From contig NZ_CP072913.1 in assembly GCF_017968885.1 (NCBI RefSeq), positions 3,208,001-3,272,000 of the forward strand: DNA of 64,000 nt. The letters run 5' to 3'. This DNA comes from Pseudomonas sp. Tri1. Lineage in GTDB: Bacteria; Pseudomonadota; Gammaproteobacteria; Pseudomonadales; Pseudomonadaceae. Made by a program: the position numbers and the translations under genes. This document shows, piece by piece, positions 43,050 to 52,605 of the stretch. Numbering within the stretch: the first letter of the stretch is position 1; each line of letters starts with the position of its first letter. Under the pieces are notes generated by a model. It did no database searches, was not told the DNA's origin, and saw nothing but the letters and a program-made list of their open reading frames with translations.

Positions 43050-44381
43050 ATGAGCAATTTTATGCAAAACAGTCAGTACTCATCCGCCGCGCCAACCGGG
43101 CTGCCCATCGATGACGTGCCGGTACGGCGTATCGGTTACCTCATGCTGCTGGTGACCTTTGGCCTGTTCGGCGGCTGGGCTACCCTGGCGCCGCTCGACA
43201 GCGCCGCACTCGCGCCGGGCGTGGTCACGGTCAAAAGCTACCGCAAGACCGTACAGCATCTTGAAGGCGGCATCGTGCGCGAACTGCGTGTACATGACGG
43301 CGACCGGGTGAAAGCCGGCGATGTGTTGCTGGTGCTCGACAACACCCAGGCGCGTTCGGAAATGGAAGCCATGCGTAGCCAGTTGATCGCCGCGCTCGAA
43401 CTGCAGGCCCGGTTGGTTGCTGAACGTGACTCGTTGGCCGAGCCTCCGCCCGAGCCAACACTGGATCCCACCGACCCGCGCGTGCGCGAGGCCCGCGACA
43501 GTGAAGCGCGGATTTTCCAGACCCGGCGGACCTCGTTGCTGGGCGAAATCGGCTTGCAGGAGAAGTCCATCGGGCAGATCGAGGAACAGATTCGCGGCCT
43601 CAAGGCCATCATCGCCAGCAAACAGACATTGGCGGCGTCCTATCAAGAAGAAATTGTCGACTTGCGTGCATTGTTGGCCGAGGGCTACGTGGACAAGCAG
43701 CGCCTGCGCGAGCAGGAGCGCAGTCTCTCGCGTCTGCAGGCCGAAATAGCCGAGAGCCAGTCCGAGATTGCGCGAGCGCGGGTCCATATCGACGAAGCGC
43801 AGTTGAAAATACTGCAACTGAAAAAGACCTTTGCCACCGAGGTTGCTGGCCTGCTGGGGGATGCGCGGAGCAAGGTTTATGAATTGCGCGAGCGCCTGGC
43901 CAGCTTGCAGGACCGCGACCAACGCACCGATATCCTGGCGCCCGAGTCAGGGATGGTCATGGGCATGACCCAGCACACCCCCGGCGGCGTGGTCAGTCCA
44001 GGCACTGCGCTGCTGGACATCGTCCCGGCCAACGAAGAGTTGATCGTCGAAGCACAGGTTTCGCCGATGGACATCGACCGCATCGCGCTGGGCAAGCTGG
44101 CACACATTCGCTTCAGTGCGTTCAAGAACAGCACCACGCCGGTCATGGAGGGAAAACTGCTGCAAATCTCGGCCGATCGCCTGATCAACAAGGACACCGG
44201 TGCAGCCTATTACCTGGCCCGGGTGGCCCTGACGGAAAACGGACGACAAGCCCTGGGCGATCTCACGCTGGTGCCGGGAATGCCGGTCGAAGTACTGATC
44301 AACACCGGCGCGCGGACGTTGTTGCAGTACTTGATGCAACCTGCCAGCAATGCATTCGCCCGTTCGCTGATCGAGGACTGA
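43050..44381 (+). CDS. type I secretion periplasmic adaptor (HlyD/PrtE/AprE family)
   Basis: A 443-residue membrane fusion protein from ATG 43050 (MSNFMQNSQYSSAAP), with aagagg 4-9 bases upstream; a longer frame to 42714 is out-of-frame ABC transporter sequence. One N-terminal TM helix (about 28-48; GYLMLLVTFGLFGGWATLAP) anchors it in the inner membrane. It then shows the barrel-sandwich half (VVTVKSYRKTVQHLEGGIVRELRVHDGDRV, ending QARSEMEA), a long coiled-coil region (about 90-310) and the HlyD family signature GMPVEVLI near the end. It links the ABC exporter with the outer membrane channel encoded 1 bp downstream of its stop. Confidence 0.93.
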   Translation: MSNFMQNSQYSSAAPTGLPIDDVPVRRIGYLMLLVTFGLFGGWATLAPLDSAALAPGVVTVKSYRKTVQHLEGGIVRELRVHDGDRVKAGDVLLVLDNTQARSEMEAMRSQLIAALELQARLVAERDSLAEPPPEPTLDPTDPRVREARDSEARIFQTRRTSLLGEIGLQEKSIGQIEEQIRGLKAIIASKQTLAASYQEEIVDLRALLAEGYVDKQRLREQERSLSRLQAEIAESQSEIARARVHIDEAQLKILQLKKTFATEVAGLLGDARSKVYELRERLASLQDRDQRTDILAPESGMVMGMTQHTPGGVVSPGTALLDIVPANEELIVEAQVSPMDIDRIALGKLAHIRFSAFKNSTTPVMEGKLLQISADRLINKDTGAAYYLARVALTENGRQALGDLTLVPGMPVEVLINTGARTLLQYLMQPASNAFARSLIED

Positions 44382-44382
44382 C

Positions 44383-45702
44383 ATGAAGTCCTTGATCGCG
44401 CTGTGCCTGGCCGTCATGCCGCTTGGCGCCCTGGCTGACAACACTTATATCGACCTGTGGCAACTGCATCAGGAAGCGCAGGGCGCTGATCCGCGTATCC
44501 TGCGGGCGCAGGCGCTGATCCGTAGCGGCGAGGGCAACGAACGGGCGGCCTTTGGGCAATTGCTGCCGCAGCTCAACGCCAGCGGCAGCGTCAATCGCAG
44601 CCGGCGTGACGACAACCTGGAGCGTATCCAGTACAACGGCAAACGCATGGCGCTGATGCTCAATCAGGTGATCTACGACCCGCAGGTCTGGCGCAGCTAC
44701 CAGAAATACGTAGAGCTGGCCCGCCAGGGCGAATACGAATCCGATGATACCCGGGTACAGGCCAGCATTGACCTGTCCGAGCGCTACTTTGCCGTTCTCG
44801 CGGCGGAGGATGAATTGTCTCTGGTGCGCAGCGAGCTGGATGCGACCGAACGTAACCTCAAGCGAGTCAATGCCCTGTATGCGCGCCAGATGGCGATGGT
44901 GACCGACACGCTTGACCTTGAGGCGCGAGTGGACGCGCTCAAGGCTGACGAGATCGAAGCCAGCAACAAGGTCCTGGTCAGCCGTGAAGCGATTTCCGAA
45001 CTGGTGGGGCGCGATGTCCGGGAACCGCTCAAGCGCATCGGTGACAATCCGGCCTTCAGCCTGCCCGCGCAGGCGCAGGATTACTGGGTGCAGACGGCAC
45101 TGGACAGCAACCCGGCACTGCACGCCCGCGAGCACAGTATCCGCGCCGCCGATGCAGCGATTGGCGAAGCCAAGGCCGGCCATCTGCCCCGGGTCGGTCT
45201 GAACTTGATGGCGCAGCGTAGCGATATCGGCTATGAGGGGGCGTTGACGCCTCGCTCGGACAACCTCGTCGCGTCCCTTGATTTGCAGGTGCCGCTCTAC
45301 AGTGGTGGCTCAACCCGCGCCCGAGTGTCGACGTCGGAAAGCGACAAGGAAATCGCCGAGCAAGAGTTGGAAGCCTTGCGGCGTCAGGTCATCAAGGAAA
45401 CCCGCACGGCTTACCTCGGCATGACGGCCGAACTCAGCCGAATCAAGGCGACGCGTCGTGCGTTGGAATCGGCTGAAAAGTCACGGACCGCCACGGAGAA
45501 AGCCTTTACTTACGGCGTCAAGAACGCCGTCGATGTCTTGGATAGCATCAAGGAAGAGTTTCGCGCACGGCGTGATTTCTATCAGTCCCAATACAGGTTC
45601 GTGACCAGCTTGCTTGTGCTGCAACGCTGGAGTGGGAGATTGGGCGATGGGGAAATTCGCCAGGCCAACGAATGGTTGGTTGCGCCATTGTCATCGGGTT
45701 AG
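44383..45702 (+). CDS. type I secretion outer membrane channel (TolC/PrtF/AprF family)
   Basis: A 439-residue TolC-type trimeric channel with a signal peptide (LCLAVMPLGALA, cleavage near residue 19) and no lipobox, which sets it apart from the NodT-type channels elsewhere in the window. The two long-helix repeats and short barrel strands are recognisable (DLSERYFAVLAAEDELSLVRSELDA is shown in part; LDLQVPLYSGGSTRARV in the second half, a typical TolC motif). It starts right behind the adaptor stop. With the ABC exporter and adaptor it forms a complete type I apparatus spanning both membranes. The likely cargo is the RTX protease 113 bp downstream. Confidence 0.92.
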   Translation: MKSLIALCLAVMPLGALADNTYIDLWQLHQEAQGADPRILRAQALIRSGEGNERAAFGQLLPQLNASGSVNRSRRDDNLERIQYNGKRMALMLNQVIYDPQVWRSYQKYVELARQGEYESDDTRVQASIDLSERYFAVLAAEDELSLVRSELDATERNLKRVNALYARQMAMVTDTLDLEARVDALKADEIEASNKVLVSREAISELVGRDVREPLKRIGDNPAFSLPAQAQDYWVQTALDSNPALHAREHSIRAADAAIGEAKAGHLPRVGLNLMAQRSDIGYEGALTPRSDNLVASLDLQVPLYSGGSTRARVSTSESDKEIAEQELEALRRQVIKETRTAYLGMTAELSRIKATRRALESAEKSRTATEKAFTYGVKNAVDVLDSIKEEFRARRDFYQSQYRFVTSLLVLQRWSGRLGDGEIRQANEWLVAPLSSG

Positions 45703-45815
45703 CGGTTAAAAAAGCAGTGGCTAAGTGATATCAAAGCTGCAATTTCTCAGGCAAAATAAACCTTTGTAGCGGCCGCATCCCAGGAAGGGTCGCAGATCGA
45801 TTTCAGGAAGCCCGT

Positions 45816-48800
45816 ATGCCCAGTCCAATTGGTTACTCCTCTATTTCGTACGCAAAGCTGACCACTAACGCACAGGTCAACAGCTTGCTTTACGGCACTT
45901 ATTGGAGTGGCAGCGCGATCACGGGTACGTCCTTGACGTACAGCTTCATGACGGCGGATTCCTATTTCTCCACCAATTACAGTGGTGAGAGCGAATACCT
46001 GGGCGGCTACGTGGTGACGTCAGCGCAACAAGACGGCATTATCAGTTCGCTTGGTGCGTGGAGTTCGGTCGCCAATATTAAATTCACTCAAGTCACCGAA
46101 TCCTCTACCAATGTCGGTGACTTGCGGTTCGGCGGCTATAAATGGATGGACGACGACACCGCTGCCTGGGGCTATTTTCCCGGCAGGACGGCCGCCGCTG
46201 GCGATGTCTGGTTGGGGCCGGTCACGAACGATCCGACACCCGACAAGGGCTCCTACGACTACCTGGTCTTCATGCATGAGATCGGCCACGCGCTGGGCCT
46301 CAAGCATCCGTTCTCCCAAGGCCTGTCAAATCCCACGGTGCTTTCCGCTCAGTTCGATGACGTGCGCTACACGATCATGAGTTACAACACTGGGTACTCC
46401 TATGAGCCGACCACGCCGATGTTGCTGGACATCGCCGCCATCCAGAGTCTCTATGGCGCCAACACCCAGTGGCAGACCGGTAACACCACGTATAGTTGGG
46501 CAACTGGTCAATCGGTGTTCGAGACGATCTGGGACGCGGGCGGCAATGACACCATTGATGCAAGCAATCAGGCAGGTGCCGTTCGCATCAACCTGAATGA
46601 AGGCCAGTTCAGTAAAATCGGCCAGGCCTTCACCAACCTCAAGACCGGGGCGGCCTTCAATGAAGGGTTGGCGATTGCTTACGGCGCCAAAATCGAAAAC
46701 GCCATTGGCTCGGCGAATGACGACACCCTGATTGGCAATGCGCTGGGCAACGTTCTAAATGGTGGCGCCGGCAAAGACACCATGATCGGCGGGGCAGGCA
46801 ATGATACCTACGTCGTCGACAATCTAACGGATGTCGTCAGCGAAACCAGCACCCTGGCCAGCGAAATCGACACCGTGCGGTCCTCGGTGACCTGGAGCCT
46901 GGGCGCCAACCTGGAAAACCTTACGCTGACCGGCAGCGCCAACCTCAATGGCACCGGCAATGCGCTGGGCAATGTGCTGACCGGCAACACGGGCGACAAC
47001 GTACTGAACGGCGGTATCGGGCAGGACAGGATGGTCGGCGGCACCGGCAATGACACCTATCTGCTCGACAACCTCGGTGACAGCGTCATCGAACTCGCCG
47101 GCGAAGGCCGCGACCTGGTACGCACTTCGGTCAGCCATACCTTGTCGGCCAACGTCGAGGATGGCCAACTGCTCGGTATTGCCGCCCTCAATCTTGTCGG
47201 CAACGCCTTGGACAACAACCTGGTCGGCAACAGCGCCGCCAACGTCCTCAATGGCTTGGGCGGTGCGGATACCCTCGACGGCGGGGCAGGCAATGACACC
47301 TACGTCATCGACAACCTCGGCGATACGGTCATCGAGCGAGGCGCCTCGTCGACGGAGATCGACAGTGTCATCTCGTCAATCAGCTACACCCTCGGCAGCA
47401 ATCTCGAGGTCCTGACGCTCAGCGGCAGCGGCGATATCAACGGCACCGGCAATGCGCTGAACAACCGTATCACCGGTAACGCCGGCGCCAACGTCCTGGA
47501 CGGCGGTAGCGGCATCGACACGCTGATCGGCGGTGCTGGCAACGACACCTACGTGGTCGACAACCTCAATGAGGTCATCAGCGAAACCAGTACCCTGGCC
47601 AGCGAAATCGACACCGTGCGCGCCTCCTTGAGCTGGACCCTGGGCGCCAACCTGGAAAATCTCACGCTGACCGGCGCGGCCCACCTCAATGGCACCGGTA
47701 ATGCCCTGAATAACGTGTTGACCGGCAATGCCGGCAACAACCTGCTCAACGGCGGTCTCGGGCGGGACACGCTGATTGGTGGTGCCGGCAACGACATCTA
47801 CATGCTCGACAACCTCGGCGACAGCGTCATTGAGCTTGCCGACGAAGGCCGCGACCAGGTACGTACCTCGGTCAGCCATACCTTGTCGGCCAACGTCGAG
47901 GAGGGTCAGTTGCTCGGCGTTGCCGCCATCAATCTGGTCGGCAACGCCTCGGACAACAGTCTGATCGGCAACAGTGCCGCCAACGTGCTCAATGGCTTGG
48001 ACGGTGCCGACATCCTGGACGGCGGTGCCGGTATCGACACGCTGATTGGCGGCACCGGTAACGACACCTACATCGTCGACAACCTCAGGGACGTCATCAA
48101 CGAAACCAGCACCCTGGCCAGTGAAATCGACACCGTGCGCGCCTCGGTGAGCTGGAGCCTGGGGGCCAACCTGGAAAACCTCACGCTGACCGGCATTGCC
48201 CATCTCAATGGCACCGGCAATGCCCTGGACAACGTGTTGATCGGCAACGCCGGTAACAACGTATTGAACGGTGGGGCAGGCGGCGACCAACTCGATGGTG
48301 GCGCAGGCAATGATACCTATGTCGTCGACAACCTCGGCGACACGGTCATTGAGCGAGGCGCCTCGCTCACGGAAATCGACAGCGTTATCTCGTCAATAAG
48401 CTACACCCTCGGCAGCAATCTCGAGGTCCTGACGCTCAGTGGCAGCGGCAATATCAACGGCACTGGCAATGCGCTGAACAACCGCATCACAGGCAATGCC
48501 GGCGCCAACACGCTCGACGGCGGCAGCGGCATCGACACGTTGATCGGCGGAACTGGCAATGACATTTACGTGGTCGACAACCTCAAGGACCTGATCAGCG
48601 AAACCAGCACCCTGGCCAGCGAAATCGACACCGTGCGCGCCTCCTTGAGCTGGACCCTGGGCGCCAACCTGGAAAACCTCACACTGACGGGCAGTGCCCA
48701 TATCAATGGCACTGGCAACACGCTGGGCAACGTGTTGATCGGCAACGCCGGTGACAACGTGCTGAACGGCGGTGCCGGTATCGACACGCTGGTCGGTGGC

Positions 48801-49988
48801 GCGGGCAATGACACCTATGTGCTCGACCAGGCCGGTGAGCTGACGCTGTTGCAAGAGGGCTCCGATCAAGGGCTCGACAGCCTGACCATCACTTACGCCG
48901 CGACCTCGCTGAGCAACGTCGTTGACCTGAGCCTCAGTAATTTGCGCAATGTTGAGAACGCCAGCCTGAGCGGCGCAGGGCTGTTCACAGTGATGGGCAA
49001 CGACCTGGATAACCGCCTGATCGGCAATGCGTTCGCGAACACCCTTCGGGGCGGGGTCGGCAGTGATGTCCTCGACGGTGGCGCGGGTGCCGATACCTTG
49101 ATTGGCGGTGCCGACAATGACACCTATGTCATCGACAACCTCGGCGACAAGGTCATCGAAGCCGCGGACGAGGGCCGCGACCTGATACGCAGCTCGGTCA
49201 GCTATACCTTGTCGGCCAACGTCGAGGATGGTCAGTTGCTCGGCGTTGCCGCCGTCAATCTGGTCGGTAACGCCTCGGACAACAGCCTGATCGGTAACAG
49301 TGCTGCCAACGTGCTCAATGGTCAGGCCGGTGCCGATATCCTGGACGGTGGTGCCGGTATCGACACCCTCATCGGTGGTACCGGCAACGACACCTACATC
49401 GTCGACAACCTCAAGGACATCGTCAGTGAAACCAGCACCCTGGCCAGCGAAATCGATACCGTGCGCTCTTCGGTGAACTGGAGCCTGGGCGCCAACCTGG
49501 AAAACCTCACGCTCACCGGTGCTGCCCACCTCAATGGCTCCGGCAACGGGCTGGACAACGTGTTGACCGGCAACACCGGTAACAACGTTCTGAGCGGCGG
49601 GGCAGGCAACGATCAACTCAACGGTGGTGCAGGCAATGACACGCTGATCGGCGGCATGGGGGCTGACACCTTGACCGGTGGCGATGGCGCTGACCGTTTT
49701 GTTTTCAGCTTCTTGAATGAGTTGGGCCTGGGAAGTGCCCGCGACACTATTTTCGACTTCAGCAGCCTTCAGGGCGATAAGGTTGACCTGTCGAAACTGG
49801 ACGCCAATGCCCCGACGACGCTGTTTGAAAAGTTCACTTTCATCGATTCGAACGATTTCACGGGGGTAGGGCAACTGCGCTTCGTCGATAACGTGCTTTC
49901 CGGCAACATCAACGGCGATCTGGGAGCGGATTTCGAGATTCAGTTAGTGGGTGTCAACACCTTCACTGCCAACGACTTGGTCGCTTGA
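45816..49988 (+). CDS. giant serralysin-like RTX metalloprotease, type I secreted
   Basis: A 1390-residue protein, nearly three times the length of AprA/serralysin (about 480). The N-terminal 270 residues are an M10B zinc protease: the zinc motif HEIGHALGLKHP (154-165) has the catalytic glutamate and three histidines, and the Met-turn is YTIMSYNTG (185-193). No signal peptide is present, as expected for type I export. From about residue 328 to 1280 the chain is made of eleven repeat units, each about 83 residues, that carry RTX nonapeptides (GGAGNDTYV) which bind calcium. The last hundred residues (DRFVFSF...EIQLVGVNTFTANDLVA) resemble the serralysin C-terminal domain with the ABC export signal. 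The ABC-HlyD-TolC operon is directly upstream. No AprI-type inhibitor gene adjoins it. Secreted, calcium-dependent proteolysis is well supported; the reason for the repeat expansion is not. Confidence 0.9.
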   Translation: MPSPIGYSSISYAKLTTNAQVNSLLYGTYWSGSAITGTSLTYSFMTADSYFSTNYSGESEYLGGYVVTSAQQDGIISSLGAWSSVANIKFTQVTESSTNVGDLRFGGYKWMDDDTAAWGYFPGRTAAAGDVWLGPVTNDPTPDKGSYDYLVFMHEIGHALGLKHPFSQGLSNPTVLSAQFDDVRYTIMSYNTGYSYEPTTPMLLDIAAIQSLYGANTQWQTGNTTYSWATGQSVFETIWDAGGNDTIDASNQAGAVRINLNEGQFSKIGQAFTNLKTGAAFNEGLAIAYGAKIENAIGSANDDTLIGNALGNVLNGGAGKDTMIGGAGNDTYVVDNLTDVVSETSTLASEIDTVRSSVTWSLGANLENLTLTGSANLNGTGNALGNVLTGNTGDNVLNGGIGQDRMVGGTGNDTYLLDNLGDSVIELAGEGRDLVRTSVSHTLSANVEDGQLLGIAALNLVGNALDNNLVGNSAANVLNGLGGADTLDGGAGNDTYVIDNLGDTVIERGASSTEIDSVISSISYTLGSNLEVLTLSGSGDINGTGNALNNRITGNAGANVLDGGSGIDTLIGGAGNDTYVVDNLNEVISETSTLASEIDTVRASLSWTLGANLENLTLTGAAHLNGTGNALNNVLTGNAGNNLLNGGLGRDTLIGGAGNDIYMLDNLGDSVIELADEGRDQVRTSVSHTLSANVEEGQLLGVAAINLVGNASDNSLIGNSAANVLNGLDGADILDGGAGIDTLIGGTGNDTYIVDNLRDVINETSTLASEIDTVRASVSWSLGANLENLTLTGIAHLNGTGNALDNVLIGNAGNNVLNGGAGGDQLDGGAGNDTYVVDNLGDTVIERGASLTEIDSVISSISYTLGSNLEVLTLSGSGNINGTGNALNNRITGNAGANTLDGGSGIDTLIGGTGNDIYVVDNLKDLISETSTLASEIDTVRASLSWTLGANLENLTLTGSAHINGTGNTLGNVLIGNAGDNVLNGGAGIDTLVGGAGNDTYVLDQAGELTLLQEGSDQGLDSLTITYAATSLSNVVDLSLSNLRNVENASLSGAGLFTVMGNDLDNRLIGNAFANTLRGGVGSDVLDGGAGADTLIGGADNDTYVIDNLGDKVIEAADEGRDLIRSSVSYTLSANVEDGQLLGVAAVNLVGNASDNSLIGNSAANVLNGQAGADILDGGAGIDTLIGGTGNDTYIVDNLKDIVSETSTLASEIDTVRSSVNWSLGANLENLTLTGAAHLNGSGNGLDNVLTGNTGNNVLSGGAGNDQLNGGAGNDTLIGGMGADTLTGGDGADRFVFSFLNELGLGSARDTIFDFSSLQGDKVDLSKLDANAPTTLFEKFTFIDSNDFTGVGQLRFVDNVLSGNINGDLGADFEIQLVGVNTFTANDLVA
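46797..49640 (+). repeat. mosaic of eleven 249-bp coding repeats in the RTX protease
   Basis: Units begin at GNDxY codons near 46797, 47045, 47290, 47540, 47789, 48057, 48306, 48555, 48804, 49110 and 49383. Typing each unit by its central sequence gives A (SETSTLASEIDTVR), B (EGRDLVRTSVSHTLSANVE), C (ERGASSTEIDSVISS) and a single divergent D. The order is A-B-C-A-B-A-C-A-D-B-A. Period is 249 bp, longer after B2, D and B3. Copies are similar enough at DNA level for recombination. Confidence 0.85.
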
Positions 49989-50004
49989 TAAAACGGCCTT
50001 GTGT

Positions 50005-50028
50005 GCGGCACGCGCTGGGCGTTGCCGC
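50005..50028. terminator. hairpin between convergent protease and LacI genes
   Basis: GCGGCA (50005-50010) pairs with TGCCGC (50023-50028) in the 46-bp gap between the two stop codons. The stem is short and no T-run follows. Confidence 0.4.
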
Positions 50029-50034
50029 TTGAGC

Positions 50035-51027
50035 CTATAGCGACGCCCTGACCACCAGAGGGCAATCCACTGGCTGTGCGCCCGACACCTCGAGGCTCTC
50101 GATCAAGTGCCGGGCCGCCTGGCGCCCTATCTCGTAGTACGGCAACTGGACCGTGGTCAGTGGCGGGATGAACAGTTCGGCGATGCCGATCATGTTGTCA
50201 TAGCCGAGCACGGCCACGTCCCCGGGAATCTTCAGGCCACGGCCCAACAATAGCTGATAGGCACAAAAGGCAATACGGTCGTTGCCGCAGATCAGAATGT
50301 CGAATTGCGGCCGACCTTCGATGATGTGCCGGTCAAGGATGGCGGCGGTTTCACCGTAGGCATCGTGATCAGAAAGGTCGTATTGCAACAGTGCCTCAGG
50401 CGCCAGCCCGAATGCCTGGCAGGCGCGCTGCAGACCTTCTTGTCGAAGGCCCCAGGCCAGGCTCTTTTTCGGCAGATTGATACACAACGGGCGCCGATAG
50501 CCTTGGCTCAAGGCATGATGCACGGCTCGATACTGCCCCGACGCATCATCTGGCACATAACTGACCAGGCGACTGTCATCGGCCAGGCAATTGGCGAGTA
50601 CCAGCGGCTTGCTTTTCAAACGCTCGGGAATGCTCACCTGGCGCAACCCCATGGCACTGAAGATCAACCCGTCAGGACGATGCGACAGCATCAGGTCGAT
50701 GTTCTGGTCGGTGGGCGGGTTGCTCAACAAGTTGAGGATAAATACGTTCCAACCGGCTTGCTGCGCGGTCTGTTCGATGGACAGCAGCAGCTCGACCGCG
50801 AAGGGGGTGGTCGCGGTGTCCAGTGCGAACACCCCGATGGTGCGCGACTGCAAGTTGTCGCCGCGCATCTTGCGCGCCGACAGGCTTGGTACGAATTGCA
50901 GTTCGTCAATGGCGCGGCGCACCCGCAGAAGGGTTTCGGGGCTCAGCTTTTCCGGGTTGTTGAGCGCTCGAGAAACCGTCATCAGGGATACGCCGGCCAG
51001 CTGTGCAACGTCTTTCACTGAAGTCAT
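50035..51027 (-). CDS. LacI-family repressor of the sucrose-type locus
   Basis: A 330-residue LacI/GalR regulator. The N-terminal helix-turn-helix is nearly canonical (VKDVAQLAGVSLMTVSRALN, residues 4-23), with a hinge helix around LSARKMRG, followed by a periplasmic-binding-protein-like ligand domain (about 62-330). It ends in a normal GYDN...LTTVQLPYYEIGR segment. It is 75 bp downstream of the GH32 gene on the same strand and at the far end of the sucrose-type gene set. Its likely site is the LacI-like dyad GTTAACGTTAAC at 56903-56914, between the binding-protein gene and the porin, which would control both transcripts. The inducer is probably a sugar such as sucrose or fructose; this is inferred from the neighbours. 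Confidence 0.88.
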   Translation of the reverse strand: MTSVKDVAQLAGVSLMTVSRALNNPEKLSPETLLRVRRAIDELQFVPSLSARKMRGDNLQSRTIGVFALDTATTPFAVELLLSIEQTAQQAGWNVFILNLLSNPPTDQNIDLMLSHRPDGLIFSAMGLRQVSIPERLKSKPLVLANCLADDSRLVSYVPDDASGQYRAVHHALSQGYRRPLCINLPKKSLAWGLRQEGLQRACQAFGLAPEALLQYDLSDHDAYGETAAILDRHIIEGRPQFDILICGNDRIAFCAYQLLLGRGLKIPGDVAVLGYDNMIGIAELFIPPLTTVQLPYYEIGRQAARHLIESLEVSGAQPVDCPLVVRASL

Positions 51028-51102
51028 GCGAGGTGAGGCCAGTCAGGTTGACGCCGAATCATGACACAGGGCCCGGGCTTCTCGCGACTCGAATGACGAT
51101 GC

Positions 51103-52605
51103 TCATAACCACCCTGAAGCCAGCGGCCAAGCGCTGCTGATCCAGACGCGCCCGCCGGCCCCACTGCCCAGCAATTTCACCCCCAGGCTGTCGGGCCGCG
51201 GATAGAGGCGGCTGCTGAGGCTGAAGAGGCCGTTTTTCTCAAACACCTCGATGGACGAGCGATCCAGGAAAACTCGCAGTTGCAGGTGTGCTTGGGCCCG
51301 GTCGACCGCCACGCTGCGCTGACCGCTGACCTGCGCCCCCGAACGACTGCGGTCGAGTACCAGGCGCTGCAATGACGCATCGTAATAAAGCAGGGTTTGT
51401 TCATCGCCCTCGGCACTGCACCGCAAGGCAATGCCCAGGTGGCCTTCGGTGCAGTCGAGCAAATCCAGATGCACATGGATCTCGAGTCTGTCGCCGTTGA
51501 TCTGTGGCACCCACTGGCTGCCCGATTCATCCCACGCCGGTGTGCCCGGCAGCGGCGCCTTGCGCAACGCCGTCAGTTCCCGGGCCGGAAATACTCTGAG
51601 GCGATCGGCCTGCAACTGCAGCTCACGGGGTAAACCGAGCATGCCGCACCAGTGATGAGCCTGGCTCGGCATCGGGCTTTCCCACATGTCGAGCCAGGCC
51701 CAAACCAGGCGTCGACCATCGGCGGCCACCAACGTTTGCGCAGCATAGAAGTCATGACCGTTATCCAGTTCGATAAACGGCCCGCCGCTGAAGTGCCACT
51801 GGCTATCGAGTCGGCCCACGCGATAACCGGTCTGGTACTTGTTGAGCCGGTCATAACCCTCAGGTTGCATGCCTTGGGGGGAGTACAGCAGCACATCGCG
51901 ACCATCGAGGCGAAACAGATCCGGGCACTCCCACATGTAGCCATCACCCTCGCTGCCCCTGGACACATAGTCGAGGAACTCCCAGGCGTGAAGATCCGTG
52001 GAGCGGTACAACGGCAGCAGGGGGGTATCGCCCAGGCGTGCGCCGGCAATCAGGTACCAATAGTCATCTTCTTTCCAGACCTTGGGATCACGAAAATGCA
52101 TGATCGCGTCTTGCGGTGCGCGCTCGATGACGGCGCCATGCTTGATGAACCGGATGCCATCGACGCTGGTGGCCAGGCATTGGACTTGACGGATCAGGCG
52201 TTCGTCACCCACTTCCCCCAGCCAGGTGTGTCCGGTGTAGATCAACGCCAGGGTGTCGCCACACACTACCGCGCTGCCGGAAAAGCAACCGTCGCGGTCA
52301 AAGTCATCACCCGGCGCCAGCGCGATGGGCAGGTGTTGCCAATGGACCAGGTCGGCACTCTTGGCATGCCCCCAATACATCGGGCCCCATTTCGCATCGA
52401 AGGGGTGGTGTTGATAGAACACGTGATACTCGCCCTGGAAGTACACCACCCCATTCGGGTCGTTCATCCAGCCCACCGGTGGGGCCAGATGATAATCGGG
52501 GCGATAGTCGTCGGTGACGCGAGACAGGCCATCTCTCAGCGCCTGCTGCGCAAGTTCAAGGGACGCGGACATTGGAGCACTCATGGCATTTACAGACACA
52601 GTCAT
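51103..52605 (-). CDS. GH32 beta-fructosidase (sucrose hydrolase)
   Basis: A 500-residue glycoside hydrolase family 32 enzyme. All three catalytic motifs are intact: WMNDPNG with nucleophile Asp49, FRDP with the transition-state Asp173, and WECPDL with acid/base Glu226. A five-bladed propeller (about 35-340) is followed by the usual beta-sandwich module (about 350-500). No signal peptide is present, so it acts in the cytoplasm on sucrose brought in by the adjacent ABC system. It would release glucose and fructose; sucrose-6-phosphate is unlikely because the importer is not a PTS. It overlaps the upstream ATPase gene by 4 bp (ATGA). Internal ATGs at codons 8 and 12 are also plausible starts. 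Shorter fructans cannot be excluded as substrate. Confidence 0.9.
   Translation of the reverse strand: MTVSVNAMSAPMSASLELAQQALRDGLSRVTDDYRPDYHLAPPVGWMNDPNGVVYFQGEYHVFYQHHPFDAKWGPMYWGHAKSADLVHWQHLPIALAPGDDFDRDGCFSGSAVVCGDTLALIYTGHTWLGEVGDERLIRQVQCLATSVDGIRFIKHGAVIERAPQDAIMHFRDPKVWKEDDYWYLIAGARLGDTPLLPLYRSTDLHAWEFLDYVSRGSEGDGYMWECPDLFRLDGRDVLLYSPQGMQPEGYDRLNKYQTGYRVGRLDSQWHFSGGPFIELDNGHDFYAAQTLVAADGRRLVWAWLDMWESPMPSQAHHWCGMLGLPRELQLQADRLRVFPARELTALRKAPLPGTPAWDESGSQWVPQINGDRLEIHVHLDLLDCTEGHLGIALRCSAEGDEQTLLYYDASLQRLVLDRSRSGAQVSGQRSVAVDRAQAHLQLRVFLDRSSIEVFEKNGLFSLSSRLYPRPDSLGVKLLGSGAGGRVWISSAWPLASGWL

Noticed and set aside
46797..49640. CRISPR array or mobile repeat
   Set aside because: The 249-bp units are coding, all in the protease frame, without spacers of the right size or palindromic short repeats.
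46824..49874. Minus-strand open frames (up to 493 codons) across the RTX repeats
   Set aside because: They mirror the periodic coding repeats of the protease; repeat-driven open frames are not evidence of genes.
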